In this document: positions 1 to 6,184 of the stretch, one piece after another
Numbering within the stretch: the first letter of the stretch is position 1
Layout: the number at the start of each line of letters is the position of its first letter
NCBI GenBank assembly: GCA_026395035.1
Contig: JAPLZN010000017.1
Coordinates: 1 to 7,694 of the forward strand
Length of the DNA: 7,694 nucleotides
Source: Candidatus Vogelbacteria bacterium
GTDB lineage: Bacteria; Patescibacteriota; Minisyncoccia; Phycocordibacterales; XYD1-FULL-46-19
Direction of reading: 5' to 3'
Translations under genes and position numbers: made by a program
The notes under the pieces: model-generated
The model's input: the letters and a program-made list of their open reading frames with translations, nothing else
Told to the model about the DNA's origin: nothing
The model's database searches: none

Positions 1-227
1 ATCACCAGAAAATCCAGGTTAATGACCGGCAAATTGATTAAAATAATATCTTTAACCGGACCGGAAGCCCGTTCCAGCGCATAGATCGCCGCATAAAAAT
101 TCACAAATAAACTGGCCGCCAGTAAAACTGCAGCCAGGACGAGTGAGCTGACAAAGTCGCGGTCGGAAAAAACGGCCCAATACCGATTTTTCATTTTCGC
201 CAAAAATATTGCCGTTTTTCTGGTCAT
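1..227 (-). CDS. Probable PAP2-related membrane phosphatase, N-terminal part (cut by the left edge)
   Basis: The frame opens with ATG at 227-225 and stays open for 75 codons to the window edge, so only the N-terminus is seen. It starts with a basic stretch (MTRKTAIFLAKMKNRYW), then a hydrophobic segment at about residues 25-50 that should cross the membrane, then ERASGPVKDIIL followed by a second apolar stretch. The combination SDRDF, VNFYA, ERASGPVKDIIL and NLPVINLD resembles, from memory, the start of the PAP2-like / sphingomyelin-synthase-like proteins common in Patescibacteria. The catalytic residues would lie outside the window, so the family call is tentative. The start is one base after the stop of the glycosyltransferase upstream, with no Shine-Dalgarno site, so translation is probably coupled. 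If the family is right, the product would be an integral membrane lipid-phosphate phosphatase or phosphotransferase. Confidence 0.55.
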   Translation of the reverse strand, partial: MTRKTAIFLAKMKNRYWAVFSDRDFVSSLVLAAVLLAASLFVNFYAAIYALERASGPVKDIILINLPVINLDFLV

Positions 228-228
228 G

Positions 229-1665
229 CTATTTTAATCTAATATCTTTATACTCCCGACTAAACGGCCGATGCCGGTACATAGTCCAAAAATGATTGAC
301 GGCATAGTTCCAGCCGGTTTTAAACAATCCGTCACCCCGAAAACGGCGCCCGCTTGTTTTAAGTGGCAAGAAAAAAGTAAACTTAACCCGCCCGGTGGAC
401 TGAATTCGCCGGGCCAAATCGGCATCCTCGCTGTAAAATCCGGCATCAAGATTAAAACCGCCGATTTTTTCTAACGCCGTTTTACGGACGGCGAAATTTC
501 CCCCCTGGACGATGGCGCCAATCTTCAAAACGCGGTGATTGACAAAATGAAGTAGGTAGGCGAACCCATACCAGATTTTGACCCCCGCTCTAATCAATAA
601 AGACATATCATAGTAAATATACGGCCCGGAAAGGGCGACCAGATTTGGATTTTTGGCAAACTCGATTGCCACTTTTTCCGGCCAACCCGGCGACATCAGC
701 GTATCAGCATCAATATGTGCTTCAATTTCTCCCGTCGAAGCCAAATGTCCGGCCTGCCGAGCGGACGGTAGGCCTTTTCGCGGTTCATCCACCACGATAA
801 TTCCCGGATAAGACCGAGCTACCTCTTTCGTTTTATCGGTACTGGCATTATTGACCACAATAATTTCGGTCGGAACGGAAAAATTCGCTGTCGCGGCCAG
901 AATTGACTCCAAACATTTTCCAAGGCGGGCCTCTTCGTTATAAGCGGGAACAATAAAGCTTAATTTGGTAATTTTTTTCGCCGTTTCCCCCGGCACGCGC
1001 AAGTTTCTCATCGCCACAATCTGACGCACTGGTCCGAACAAGCCGACGGTCCGGAAAATATCAGCCAGCATCCCCAACTCACCCTTGATCCCCTTCCAGA
1101 AGCCGTATTTTTTATATTTAAAAGGACTGTCCACTTCCGGCCAAAAAACAACGGCAATTTTTAATTTCTCCCTGATAATCAACTTATTCATAAATACCTC
1201 CAAGCCGAATCTCGGCAACCGCAAAATTTCTTTGGTTTGTTCGGCGATTAGCCGCCGCGGCAATACCCGTTCGCCGGAAATATAATCCAGACCAATCCAG
1301 TGCCAAAAACGCGGCGCGTTCCGACGCAAACTGATGGAAACTTGCGCCTGTCTATCTATAACGGGTTCAATCAGTTTTGTTAGATCCGCCACCTTAAGCC
1401 CGACCAAGTCGGAATCAATTAAAACAACGAATTCCCCACTGGCCGTTTCCAGACCGGTGCAGATAGCGGCACTCTTGCCGCGGTTTATTTTATGCGCTAA
1501 AAATTTTACGCCGGGAAAAGCGGTGGCAATTTGGGGAGTATCATCTTTTGACCCGTCGTCAACGACAATTATCTCGTCAATCAGCGGACAAGCAGTGACT
1601 GTTTCCAAAACGCGACCGATTCTGGCGCCCTCATTGTAGGCGGGAATAATACAAGATATTTTCAT
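229..1665 (-). CDS. Tandem double-domain family-2 glycosyltransferase
   Basis: A 478-residue protein containing two complete GT-A fold (GT2) domains in a row. Domain 1 (about 1-225) has the nucleotide-sugar-binding start CIIPAYNEG, EIIVVDDGSKDDT at 31-43 and a DSD metal-binding motif at 84-86. Domain 2 (about 233-478) repeats the pattern with FIVPAYNEE, EIIVVNNASTDKT at 267-279, a DAD motif at 319-321, GGNFAVRK at 388-395 and the acidic FYSEDADLARR motif expected to hold the catalytic base. Each domain should transfer a sugar from an activated donor; acceptors cannot be read from sequence. I start at ATG 1665 because the GT2 fold begins there; an upstream in-frame extension to 1737 overlaps the DedA gene and adds a non-family peptide. 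The gene starts 4 bases after the DedA stop and ends 1 base before the next start, so it is the middle of an operon. Such domains are usually separate genes, so the fusion is notable. Confidence 0.9.
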   Translation of the reverse strand: MKISCIIPAYNEGARIGRVLETVTACPLIDEIIVVDDGSKDDTPQIATAFPGVKFLAHKINRGKSAAICTGLETASGEFVVLIDSDLVGLKVADLTKLIEPVIDRQAQVSISLRRNAPRFWHWIGLDYISGERVLPRRLIAEQTKEILRLPRFGLEVFMNKLIIREKLKIAVVFWPEVDSPFKYKKYGFWKGIKGELGMLADIFRTVGLFGPVRQIVAMRNLRVPGETAKKITKLSFIVPAYNEEARLGKCLESILAATANFSVPTEIIVVNNASTDKTKEVARSYPGIIVVDEPRKGLPSARQAGHLASTGEIEAHIDADTLMSPGWPEKVAIEFAKNPNLVALSGPYIYYDMSLLIRAGVKIWYGFAYLLHFVNHRVLKIGAIVQGGNFAVRKTALEKIGGFNLDAGFYSEDADLARRIQSTGRVKFTFFLPLKTSGRRFRGDGLFKTGWNYAVNHFWTMYRHRPFSREYKDIRLK

Positions 1666-1669
1666 AAAA

Positions 1670-2269
1670 TTATTTTGGCAAACTTTTTTTCCGGCGGCGA
1701 CGGTAGATGATATAACCGACCAACAACAGCACGGCAATAAAGAATGAAACGGTGCTGGCTAAACTAAAATAAGAATCAATTTGCTGATAGGCGGCCCCGG
1801 CAAAATACCCAAGAGACAGCAGAACAGCGGATTTCACAACTGTCCCCAACGCGTTATAAAAGGTAAATGGCCCAAGCGGCATCTTAGCAATCCCGGCCGC
1901 AATCAAGACCGGCAGACCGGCCACCTGCGTCCATTTAGCAATAATAATCGTCTTGCCGGGATGTCGCCGGAAATGCTCTTCAATCTTTTCCACTTCCCGC
2001 TCTTCAATGCCCAAATATTTCCCCCACCGCAGCAAAAAGCCATGACGACTAAACCGACCGATGAAATAATAAAAAATATCACCACCTAGGTCGCCGGCAA
2101 TAACGACCAAATATGCCCAGTACCAGACAAACACACCGTGCGCCGACAAAAAACCGGCAATCACGGTGATAATTGGACCTTCCAAAAACGCAATGGGAAA
2201 AAGCAAAAAATAACCGTAAATATGCAGTAGGGCGATTATTTGATCCAGGGTCAATGAAAATATGGCCAT
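1670..2269 (-). CDS. DedA family (SNARE-associated/VTT domain) integral membrane protein
   Basis: A 199-residue multi-pass membrane protein. Family hallmarks are visible: IYGYFLLFPIAFLEGP near the N-terminus, GDLGGDIFYYFIGR in the first half, and AGLPVLIAAGIAKMPLGPFTFYNALGT in the second half, followed by hydrophobic segments and a basic tail ending RRRRKKSLPK. DedA proteins act in the cytoplasmic membrane; some (UptA type) translocate undecaprenyl phosphate. The usual Arg-containing F-x-R-F-x-P-G-x-R motif is replaced by AKWTQVAGLP, so this is a variant subfamily and the substrate is uncertain. I prefer ATG at 2269; a TTG at 2284 would add five residues but gives no better family match. No Shine-Dalgarno site precedes the start. 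An extended -10 promoter lies about 40 bases upstream. It is the first gene of a cluster with the glycosyltransferase and PAP2-like genes. Confidence 0.9.
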   Translation of the reverse strand: MAIFSLTLDQIIALLHIYGYFLLFPIAFLEGPIITVIAGFLSAHGVFVWYWAYLVVIAGDLGGDIFYYFIGRFSRHGFLLRWGKYLGIEEREVEKIEEHFRRHPGKTIIIAKWTQVAGLPVLIAAGIAKMPLGPFTFYNALGTVVKSAVLLSLGYFAGAAYQQIDSYFSLASTVSFFIAVLLLVGYIIYRRRRKKSLPK

Positions 2270-2293
2270 TTTTATTAACGGCAACTTTAGTAG

Positions 2294-2341
2294 GGTTATC
2301 TACTGTTATATTATAACACTCACTTAGCCGAATGGATAACC
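2294..2341 (-). promoter_or_regulatory. Extended -10 promoter for the DedA operon, flanked by an inverted repeat
   Basis: On the minus strand, 2318-2310 reads TGTTATAAT, a perfect extended -10 (TGnTATAAT). Transcription should begin near 2303, giving a leader of about 34 bases. No convincing -35 is seen, as expected for an extended -10 promoter. GGTTATC at 2294-2300 and GATAACC at 2335-2341 form a 7-base inverted repeat flanking the promoter, which could be an operator. An outer pair (ACTTTAG 2284-2290 / CTAAAGT 2354-2360) overlaps the stop of the FAD gene. Assignment as an operator is inference. Confidence 0.5.
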
Positions 2342-2353
2342 GTAAGATTACGC

Positions 2354-3631
2354 CTAAAGTAGATGCTCCGCCGCCACAAAGCCCGTCGTCCAACAGAGCT
2401 GGAGCGAGTAACCGCCGGACTGACGATTGATATCCAAGAGGTCACCGAGAACAAACAAGTTGGGATGAATTTTCGAGCGCATCGTGCGGGTGTCAATTTC
2501 CGACAGCAACACTCCCCCGTCGGATACCACCGATCGGTCAAAACCCATGAGGCCGGTAACGGTGAGCGGTAGGGCCTTGAGCAGGTGAACAATTTCCTTA
2601 CGCTGTTCTACTGTAACACTGTGTACCTTAAAACTGGTATTAAATGACAACAACGGCAAGATTGCCTCACCCGTTCCAGCCGGAGCGATCTTCTCTTTGA
2701 AGGTCGTTTTCAGCTCCTTGTTCTTATTAGCATCAAAAATTTTGATGATCTGCTTATCCAGTGTGCCCAAATCAGTATCGGGAAAAGCATCAATCGTCGC
2801 CGTTACTTTTCCTTCCATCAGCAACTTCTTCACCTCCCGCGCGCTATTTAAAATCAGCGGACCGGACAAGCCAAAGTGGGTAAACAGAATTTTCCCCGTT
2901 TTCGCGAACGCTTTTTTACTTGGACGCGTCGCGTCCAAGTGATTTTCTGTTAGGTAAAAAGTAATTTTCATAAACGACAACGACACTCCGGACAGGTCTT
3001 TGACCCATTTTTCCTTCACTTCAAGCGGAACAACATCGGGCGACGGTTTCCGTACTGTGTGTCCTAAATCGGAGAGCCACTTGAAACCATCGCCGGTGGA
3101 GCCGGTTTCCGGGTGCGACAAACCGCCCGTCGCCAAAATAAGATTTTTAGCATAAAACTTATCTTTGCCACACTGCACGCCGACGATCTGTTTTTCTTCG
3201 GTCAAAATTTTCGTCACCGCCACGCCCGCCTTGATCACCACGCCGTTCTTTTTCAGATACCGCGCCAGCGTTTTCGTTACATCCTCCGCTTTCTGGGTAT
3301 GCGGGAAAACCCGGGTTCGCGCCTCGGTCACGAGCGGCAAACCCAGCCGTTCAAAAAAAGTAAAAGTATCTTTCACGCCAAATTGCGAAAACGGTGAGAA
3401 TAAAAAATCTTGCGCTTCGCCGTATATTTTTAAAAATTCGCGGTGGTCAAAAATAGCATTGGTGATATTACACCGTCCCCCACCGGTAATATTCAGTTTC
3501 TCGCCCAAGCGCTCATTTTTCTCCACCAATAAAACCCGGAAGCCTCGTTCCCCCGCCCGCCCCGCCGCCATCATCCCGGAGGCTCCGCCGCCGATCACAA
3601 TGACATCAAATTCCTTATCTTTATCTTGCAT
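2354..3631 (-). CDS. HI0933/YhiN-family FAD-dependent oxidoreductase (flavoprotein)
   Basis: A 425-residue flavoprotein close to the family's usual length of about 400. The N-terminus holds the FAD dinucleotide-binding motif VIVIGGGASGMMAAGRAG (about 10-27) and the acidic end of the second strand at VEKNE. It is followed by the family signature GEKLNITGGGRCNITN at 43-58. FTHFGLSGP lies in the middle domain. The C-terminus has SDGGVLLSEIDTRTMRSK, then LFVLGDLLDINRQSGGYSLQ and CWTTGFVAA, which close the FAD site. Members are annotated as NAD(P)/FAD-dependent oxidoreductases or aminoacetone oxidase-like; a firm physiological reaction is not known, so none is assigned. It begins 10 bases after the S51 gene stop and is probably co-transcribed with it. 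An AGGAGG lies in the end of the S51 gene but about 21 bases from the ATG, too far to be a normal ribosome site. A 10-bp hairpin lies inside the gene at 2918-2940. Confidence 0.93.
   Translation of the reverse strand: MQDKDKEFDVIVIGGGASGMMAAGRAGERGFRVLLVEKNERLGEKLNITGGGRCNITNAIFDHREFLKIYGEAQDFLFSPFSQFGVKDTFTFFERLGLPLVTEARTRVFPHTQKAEDVTKTLARYLKKNGVVIKAGVAVTKILTEEKQIVGVQCGKDKFYAKNLILATGGLSHPETGSTGDGFKWLSDLGHTVRKPSPDVVPLEVKEKWVKDLSGVSLSFMKITFYLTENHLDATRPSKKAFAKTGKILFTHFGLSGPLILNSAREVKKLLMEGKVTATIDAFPDTDLGTLDKQIIKIFDANKNKELKTTFKEKIAPAGTGEAILPLLSFNTSFKVHSVTVEQRKEIVHLLKALPLTVTGLMGFDRSVVSDGGVLLSEIDTRTMRSKIHPNLFVLGDLLDINRQSGGYSLQLCWTTGFVAAEHLL
2918..2940. repeat. Perfect 10-bp hairpin inside the FAD gene
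   Basis: ACTTGGACGC at 2918-2927 is the exact reverse complement of GCGTCCAAGT at 2931-2940, with a 3-base loop. It encodes part of NHLDATRPSK, a stretch just before KTGKILFTHFGLSGP where family members usually have a short variable loop. It could be a small palindrome inserted in frame or chance. Confidence 0.6.
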
Positions 3632-3641
3632 TTTATTATAA

Positions 3642-4265
3642 CTAAAATATTACCTCCTCGCCTTCACCCACGAAAGCAAATTCTCCGTCTTCGACCAGGA
3701 TACCCTGACCATCCCGAAGGATACGCAATGGATATTTCAATTTCTGCTTTTTTTCTCTAATCAGAGATTCTGCTTCATCTTTATAATGCACTTTGAGTAC
3801 AAACGGGACATAAGCAAGAGCGGTGAAATCGGTTACGCCGAAGCGGTCCTTTCCATCTTTATTCCAAGTTGAAACCTCAATAGTCGGACACATAATGTAC
3901 GAACCAGCACTCGTGCCAATATAAATCTTTCCATCATCCAGCATCTCCCGTAAGACATCAGCGAAACCAGATTCCCTAACCGCTTTTAATAAATAGAAGG
4001 TATTTCCCCCTTCTACCTCAATAACATTCTTATCCTTAAAGAACGCTCGTAACTCATTTTTGGATTTTCCTTCTATATCAATTTCATCTATTGAATACCC
4101 AGATACTCGAATTCTCTCTTTAACTTCTTCAAAAAATGATTGGTCTCTAGAAGCCTTTGATGCTGTTGTTACATATCCAATTCTCATTTGAGACTTTGGG
4201 ATACCGACGAGATTGTAACCGACACTCAAAAGGAAACTTAAATCTGAGGCAAGTAATATTTTCAT
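3642..4265 (-). CDS. S51-family serine peptidase (dipeptidase E / cyanophycinase-like)
   Basis: A 207-residue protein of the class I glutamine-amidotransferase-like fold, near the roughly 200-230 residues of S51 members. The nucleophile elbow is GTSAGS with Ser119. It is preceded by the conserved EVEGGNTFYLL at about 83-93, which shapes the active site. HY at 160-161 is the likely catalytic His, and the acidic RDGQGI at about 184-189 matches the family's late acidic position. S51 enzymes cleave N-terminal Asp dipeptides (PepE) or cyanophycin; which one applies cannot be told, and dipeptidase-like is safer given the small size. Most likely cytoplasmic, no signal peptide. The gene is AT-richer than its neighbour (my hand count is about 40% GC over 3661-4260, against about 52% over sampled rows of the FAD gene), which may mean later acquisition. 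A weak TATATT lies 9 bases before the ATG. It leads the FAD gene by 10 bases. Confidence 0.87.
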   Translation of the reverse strand: MKILLASDLSFLLSVGYNLVGIPKSQMRIGYVTTASKASRDQSFFEEVKERIRVSGYSIDEIDIEGKSKNELRAFFKDKNVIEVEGGNTFYLLKAVRESGFADVLREMLDDGKIYIGTSAGSYIMCPTIEVSTWNKDGKDRFGVTDFTALAYVPFVLKVHYKDEAESLIREKKQKLKYPLRILRDGQGILVEDGEFAFVGEGEEVIF

Positions 4266-4479
4266 AGATTAAGGAATATAGTTTTGTATGTTTTTAGCTG
4301 GCGACGAGTCGCCGGCCGTAGATAGACGGCACAGCCGCCCGCTCAACTCTCTCCCCTTAATGTGCGGAATTCGGCGGATCGGCGGATAAGAACAGCTCTC
4401 GACGAGACTCTCGGATCCTTTGAATTATGAATTTTCGAAGGTGTATCTTTGGCGGAGACTTGGGAACGCGGAAGGTACA

Positions 4480-4684
4480 AAGAAAGTTTAGCATATTTTT
4501 CCCGGGTGTCTCGCAGGCGCGCAGGCACCAAGAGATGAAAAGCGAGCAAACGCAGCTTTTCATGGCCAGACCGAGCGCAGGCGATGGAGGCTGGGCCGGA
4601 GGACGGTTTTAGCAAAAACCGATCCTGGGGCGCTAGCCCAGCCGGGCTAGACAGTGACCCGGAAAAAATATGCTAAACTTTCTT
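4480..4684. repeat. 205-base structured palindromic element with 28-base inverted arms
   Basis: The left arm (4480-4507) and right arm (4657-4684) are inverted copies matching at 27 of 28 positions; the arms carry TTTAGCATATTTTT and its complement. Inside are a 9-bp hairpin (ATGAAAAGC 4535-4543 / GCTTTTCAT 4555-4563), a 7-bp hairpin with a 4-base loop (4604-4610 / 4615-4621) and a 7-bp hairpin (CTAGCCC 4633-4639 / GGGCTAG 4644-4650). An alternative 7-bp pairing of 4589-4595 with 4637-4643 excludes the last one. No coding, no target duplication seen. It begins about 50 bases downstream of the ABC-F stop. It shares internal blocks with the element at 7055-7174. It could be a non-autonomous mobile element, a structured RNA or a 3' end element. 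Confidence 0.75.
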
Positions 4685-4705
4685 CGTGGCTAAATACGGA
4701 CCTGG

Positions 4706-4725
4706 ATCCCGGCCTCCGCCGGGAT
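4706..4725. repeat. Short palindrome of the ATyCCC-N8-GGGrAT kind
   Basis: ATCCCGGC-CTCC-GCCGGGAT is an 8-bp perfect stem with a 4-base loop, embedded in CTGGATCCC...GGGATGAC. From memory this context resembles short dispersed palindromes widespread in bacteria, such as the neisserial dRS3 type (ATTCCC-N8-GGGAAT). It starts 10 bases after the ABC-F stop but has no T-run on the minus side, so it is not a standard terminator. Confidence 0.7.
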
Positions 4726-4735
4726 GACAAAATAC

Positions 4736-6184
4736 TTACTTACCCAAATCCAGCGTCTCGTCAATTCTAATCTTCGCTACGAATTCCGGCACATGGCTCA
4801 CCAATACCATAGCTCCCTCGTATTTATTAAGCGCCTCGGCGATTATCGGCAAATGACGAAAGTTGATATGGTTGGTCGGCTCATCCAGAATAAGCAATCC
4901 AGGTTTTTGCAGAACCAGCCGGGCAAAAGCGACCAGTCCTTTTTGCCCCTCCGAGAGACTGCCAATCTTTTTGAAGACCAGATCGCCGGTAATCAAAAAC
5001 TGAGCCGCGACTGAGCGCATCTTTTCTTCCACCTGTTCGGTCATTACCGAAAATAGCGACTCACCCACCGTGTGTTCAAAGTTAAGGGTGGAAAAATCCT
5101 GACGATAATAACCAACCTTAATCCCCGACGCGATCACCGCTCCCTTTGACTTACCGGAAGCCAGCGCTTCCAGCAGAGTACTCTTACCAATCCCGTTCGG
5201 ACCAGACAAAAGCAGATGCTGATTCTTGCGTAGTTTTATATTTACGCTCCGCGGTTTCGCCTTATGCTCCCTGATGATGTTTACCGAACTAATATTGATG
5301 ATCTCGCCTTGCAGTTCCGGCTGACACGGGATAACGAACGGCCGGATTGTTTTGTCCTCCCGGCGCACATCCACTTTCGCCTCCTCCATTTCATCGGCCA
5401 GTGTCCGCATGCGCTTAGCGAGGATTCGCATCTTGCCTCCCTTATTGGCAAAGAAGTTCGCCTTGTCTTTCTTTTCTTGAATTATTTTGGAAAGTTGAGC
5501 GTTCTTGGCATTCTCTTTTTCCAACCGGGCCGCAATCTGCTCACGCACATCAAAGTAGTTACCGACATATTGCTCGACCTTGCGCGTAAAAATATCTAAA
5601 TATAGAACGCCCTCAGTGAACGAGTTCAAGAAATCGGCATCATGCGAAATGACTATCACTGTTTTGTCATATTCTTTCAAAAATTTCGTCAGATGCGCAA
5701 TCCCCTCTTTGTCCAAATTATTTGTCGGCTCGTCCAACAGCAAAAGATCGGGGTCTTGAATCAAGGCGGAAGCCAAAAGCAGGCGCGCCTGCTGTCCGCC
5801 GGAAAAAGATTTAATGATGCGATCGTGGTCGGCGGAAAAATTGACCGCCTCAAACACCTCGTCAATTCGCGGATCAATATCATAAACTTTCTGCTGGAAA
5901 CAATTTTGAAAATAGTCCCGCACGGTCAAGTCCAGTTGGTCCCGCGGAATAACCTGTTTGGCGGTGGCCACCGAGATCTTCTCGGAAACCATAATGCTGC
6001 CGGAATCCGGTTTCGCCCCGCCAGTCAACAGCTGGAAGATCGTGGTCTTACCGGCTCCATTCTGACCCATCAAAGTAATCTTGGACCCCCGCCGCAACGA
6101 AAAATCCGCTTCGTCCAGAATCGGATGATTGTGTCCGTAACCGAAGGACACTTCGTCGAATTTGATTATTGTTTCGCTGGCCAT
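4736..6184 (-). CDS. ABC-F family ATPase (ribosome-associated, no membrane domain)
   Basis: A 482-residue protein with two ATP-binding cassettes and no transmembrane segments. Cassette 1: Walker A GQNGAGKTT at 40-48, signature FSGGQQAR from 127, Walker B LLLLDEPTNNLD at 147-158, switch His181. A charged, probably coiled-coil linker spans about 210-275 (QIAARLEKENAKNAQ onward). Cassette 2: Walker A GPNGIGKST at 328-336, a weak signature LSEGQKG from 410, Walker B LILDEPTN from 431, switch His464. The D-loop of cassette 2 reads HIN rather than HLD, and SHVPEF replaces the usual SHDxxF. ABC-F proteins bind the ribosomal E site and act in translation quality control or antibiotic protection; the exact branch cannot be told. 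It is shorter than the typical 530-640 residues, mainly in linker and tail. The start at 6184 precedes the fold directly with no Shine-Dalgarno site. Confidence 0.93.
   Translation of the reverse strand: MASETIIKFDEVSFGYGHNHPILDEADFSLRRGSKITLMGQNGAGKTTIFQLLTGGAKPDSGSIMVSEKISVATAKQVIPRDQLDLTVRDYFQNCFQQKVYDIDPRIDEVFEAVNFSADHDRIIKSFSGGQQARLLLASALIQDPDLLLLDEPTNNLDKEGIAHLTKFLKEYDKTVIVISHDADFLNSFTEGVLYLDIFTRKVEQYVGNYFDVREQIAARLEKENAKNAQLSKIIQEKKDKANFFANKGGKMRILAKRMRTLADEMEEAKVDVRREDKTIRPFVIPCQPELQGEIINISSVNIIREHKAKPRSVNIKLRKNQHLLLSGPNGIGKSTLLEALASGKSKGAVIASGIKVGYYRQDFSTLNFEHTVGESLFSVMTEQVEEKMRSVAAQFLITGDLVFKKIGSLSEGQKGLVAFARLVLQKPGLLILDEPTNHINFRHLPIIAEALNKYEGAMVLVSHVPEFVAKIRIDETLDLGK

Larger units (their letters stand above)
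4266..4735. other. Gene-free, hairpin-rich intergenic island
   Basis: About 470 bases with no credible gene. From left to right: a hairpin at 4300-4313 (GGCGAC-GA-GTCGCC); a second at 4315-4330 (GCCGT-AGATAG-ACGGC); a tandem CGGCGGAT x2 at 4372-4387; the alternating palindrome TCTCG-A-CGAGA-C-TCTCG at 4397-4413; the 205-base inverted-arm element at 4480-4684; and the 20-base palindrome at 4706-4725. The first two hairpins would lie in any long S51 leader. A 90-codon frame crossing 4343-4615 on the minus strand is Arg/Ser/Pro-rich, matches no family and lies mostly in repeats, so I do not call it. Confidence 0.7.

Noticed and set aside
1666..1737. Upstream extension of the glycosyltransferase to a start at 1737
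   Set aside because: It overlaps the 3' end of the DedA gene and adds 24 residues not found in the GT2 fold; ATG 1665 begins exactly at the fold.
2270..2284. TTG start for DedA at 2284
   Set aside because: ATG at 2269 is available and the family match starts there; five extra residues are not supported.
3632..3645. TATAAT directly before the FAD gene start
   Set aside because: Only 3 bases separate it from the ATG, so transcription would begin within the gene; the gene is more likely co-transcribed with the S51 gene.
4343..4615. A 90-codon minus-strand frame in the ABC-F/S51 gap, with a 68-codon frame overlapping it in another register
   Set aside because: Arg/Ser/Pro-rich composition, no family motif, and it runs through the arm and hairpins of the repeat element; best explained as a chance frame in GC-rich repeats.
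4480..4684. Insertion sequence
   Set aside because: No transposase frame and no target-site duplication can be seen; at most a non-autonomous element.
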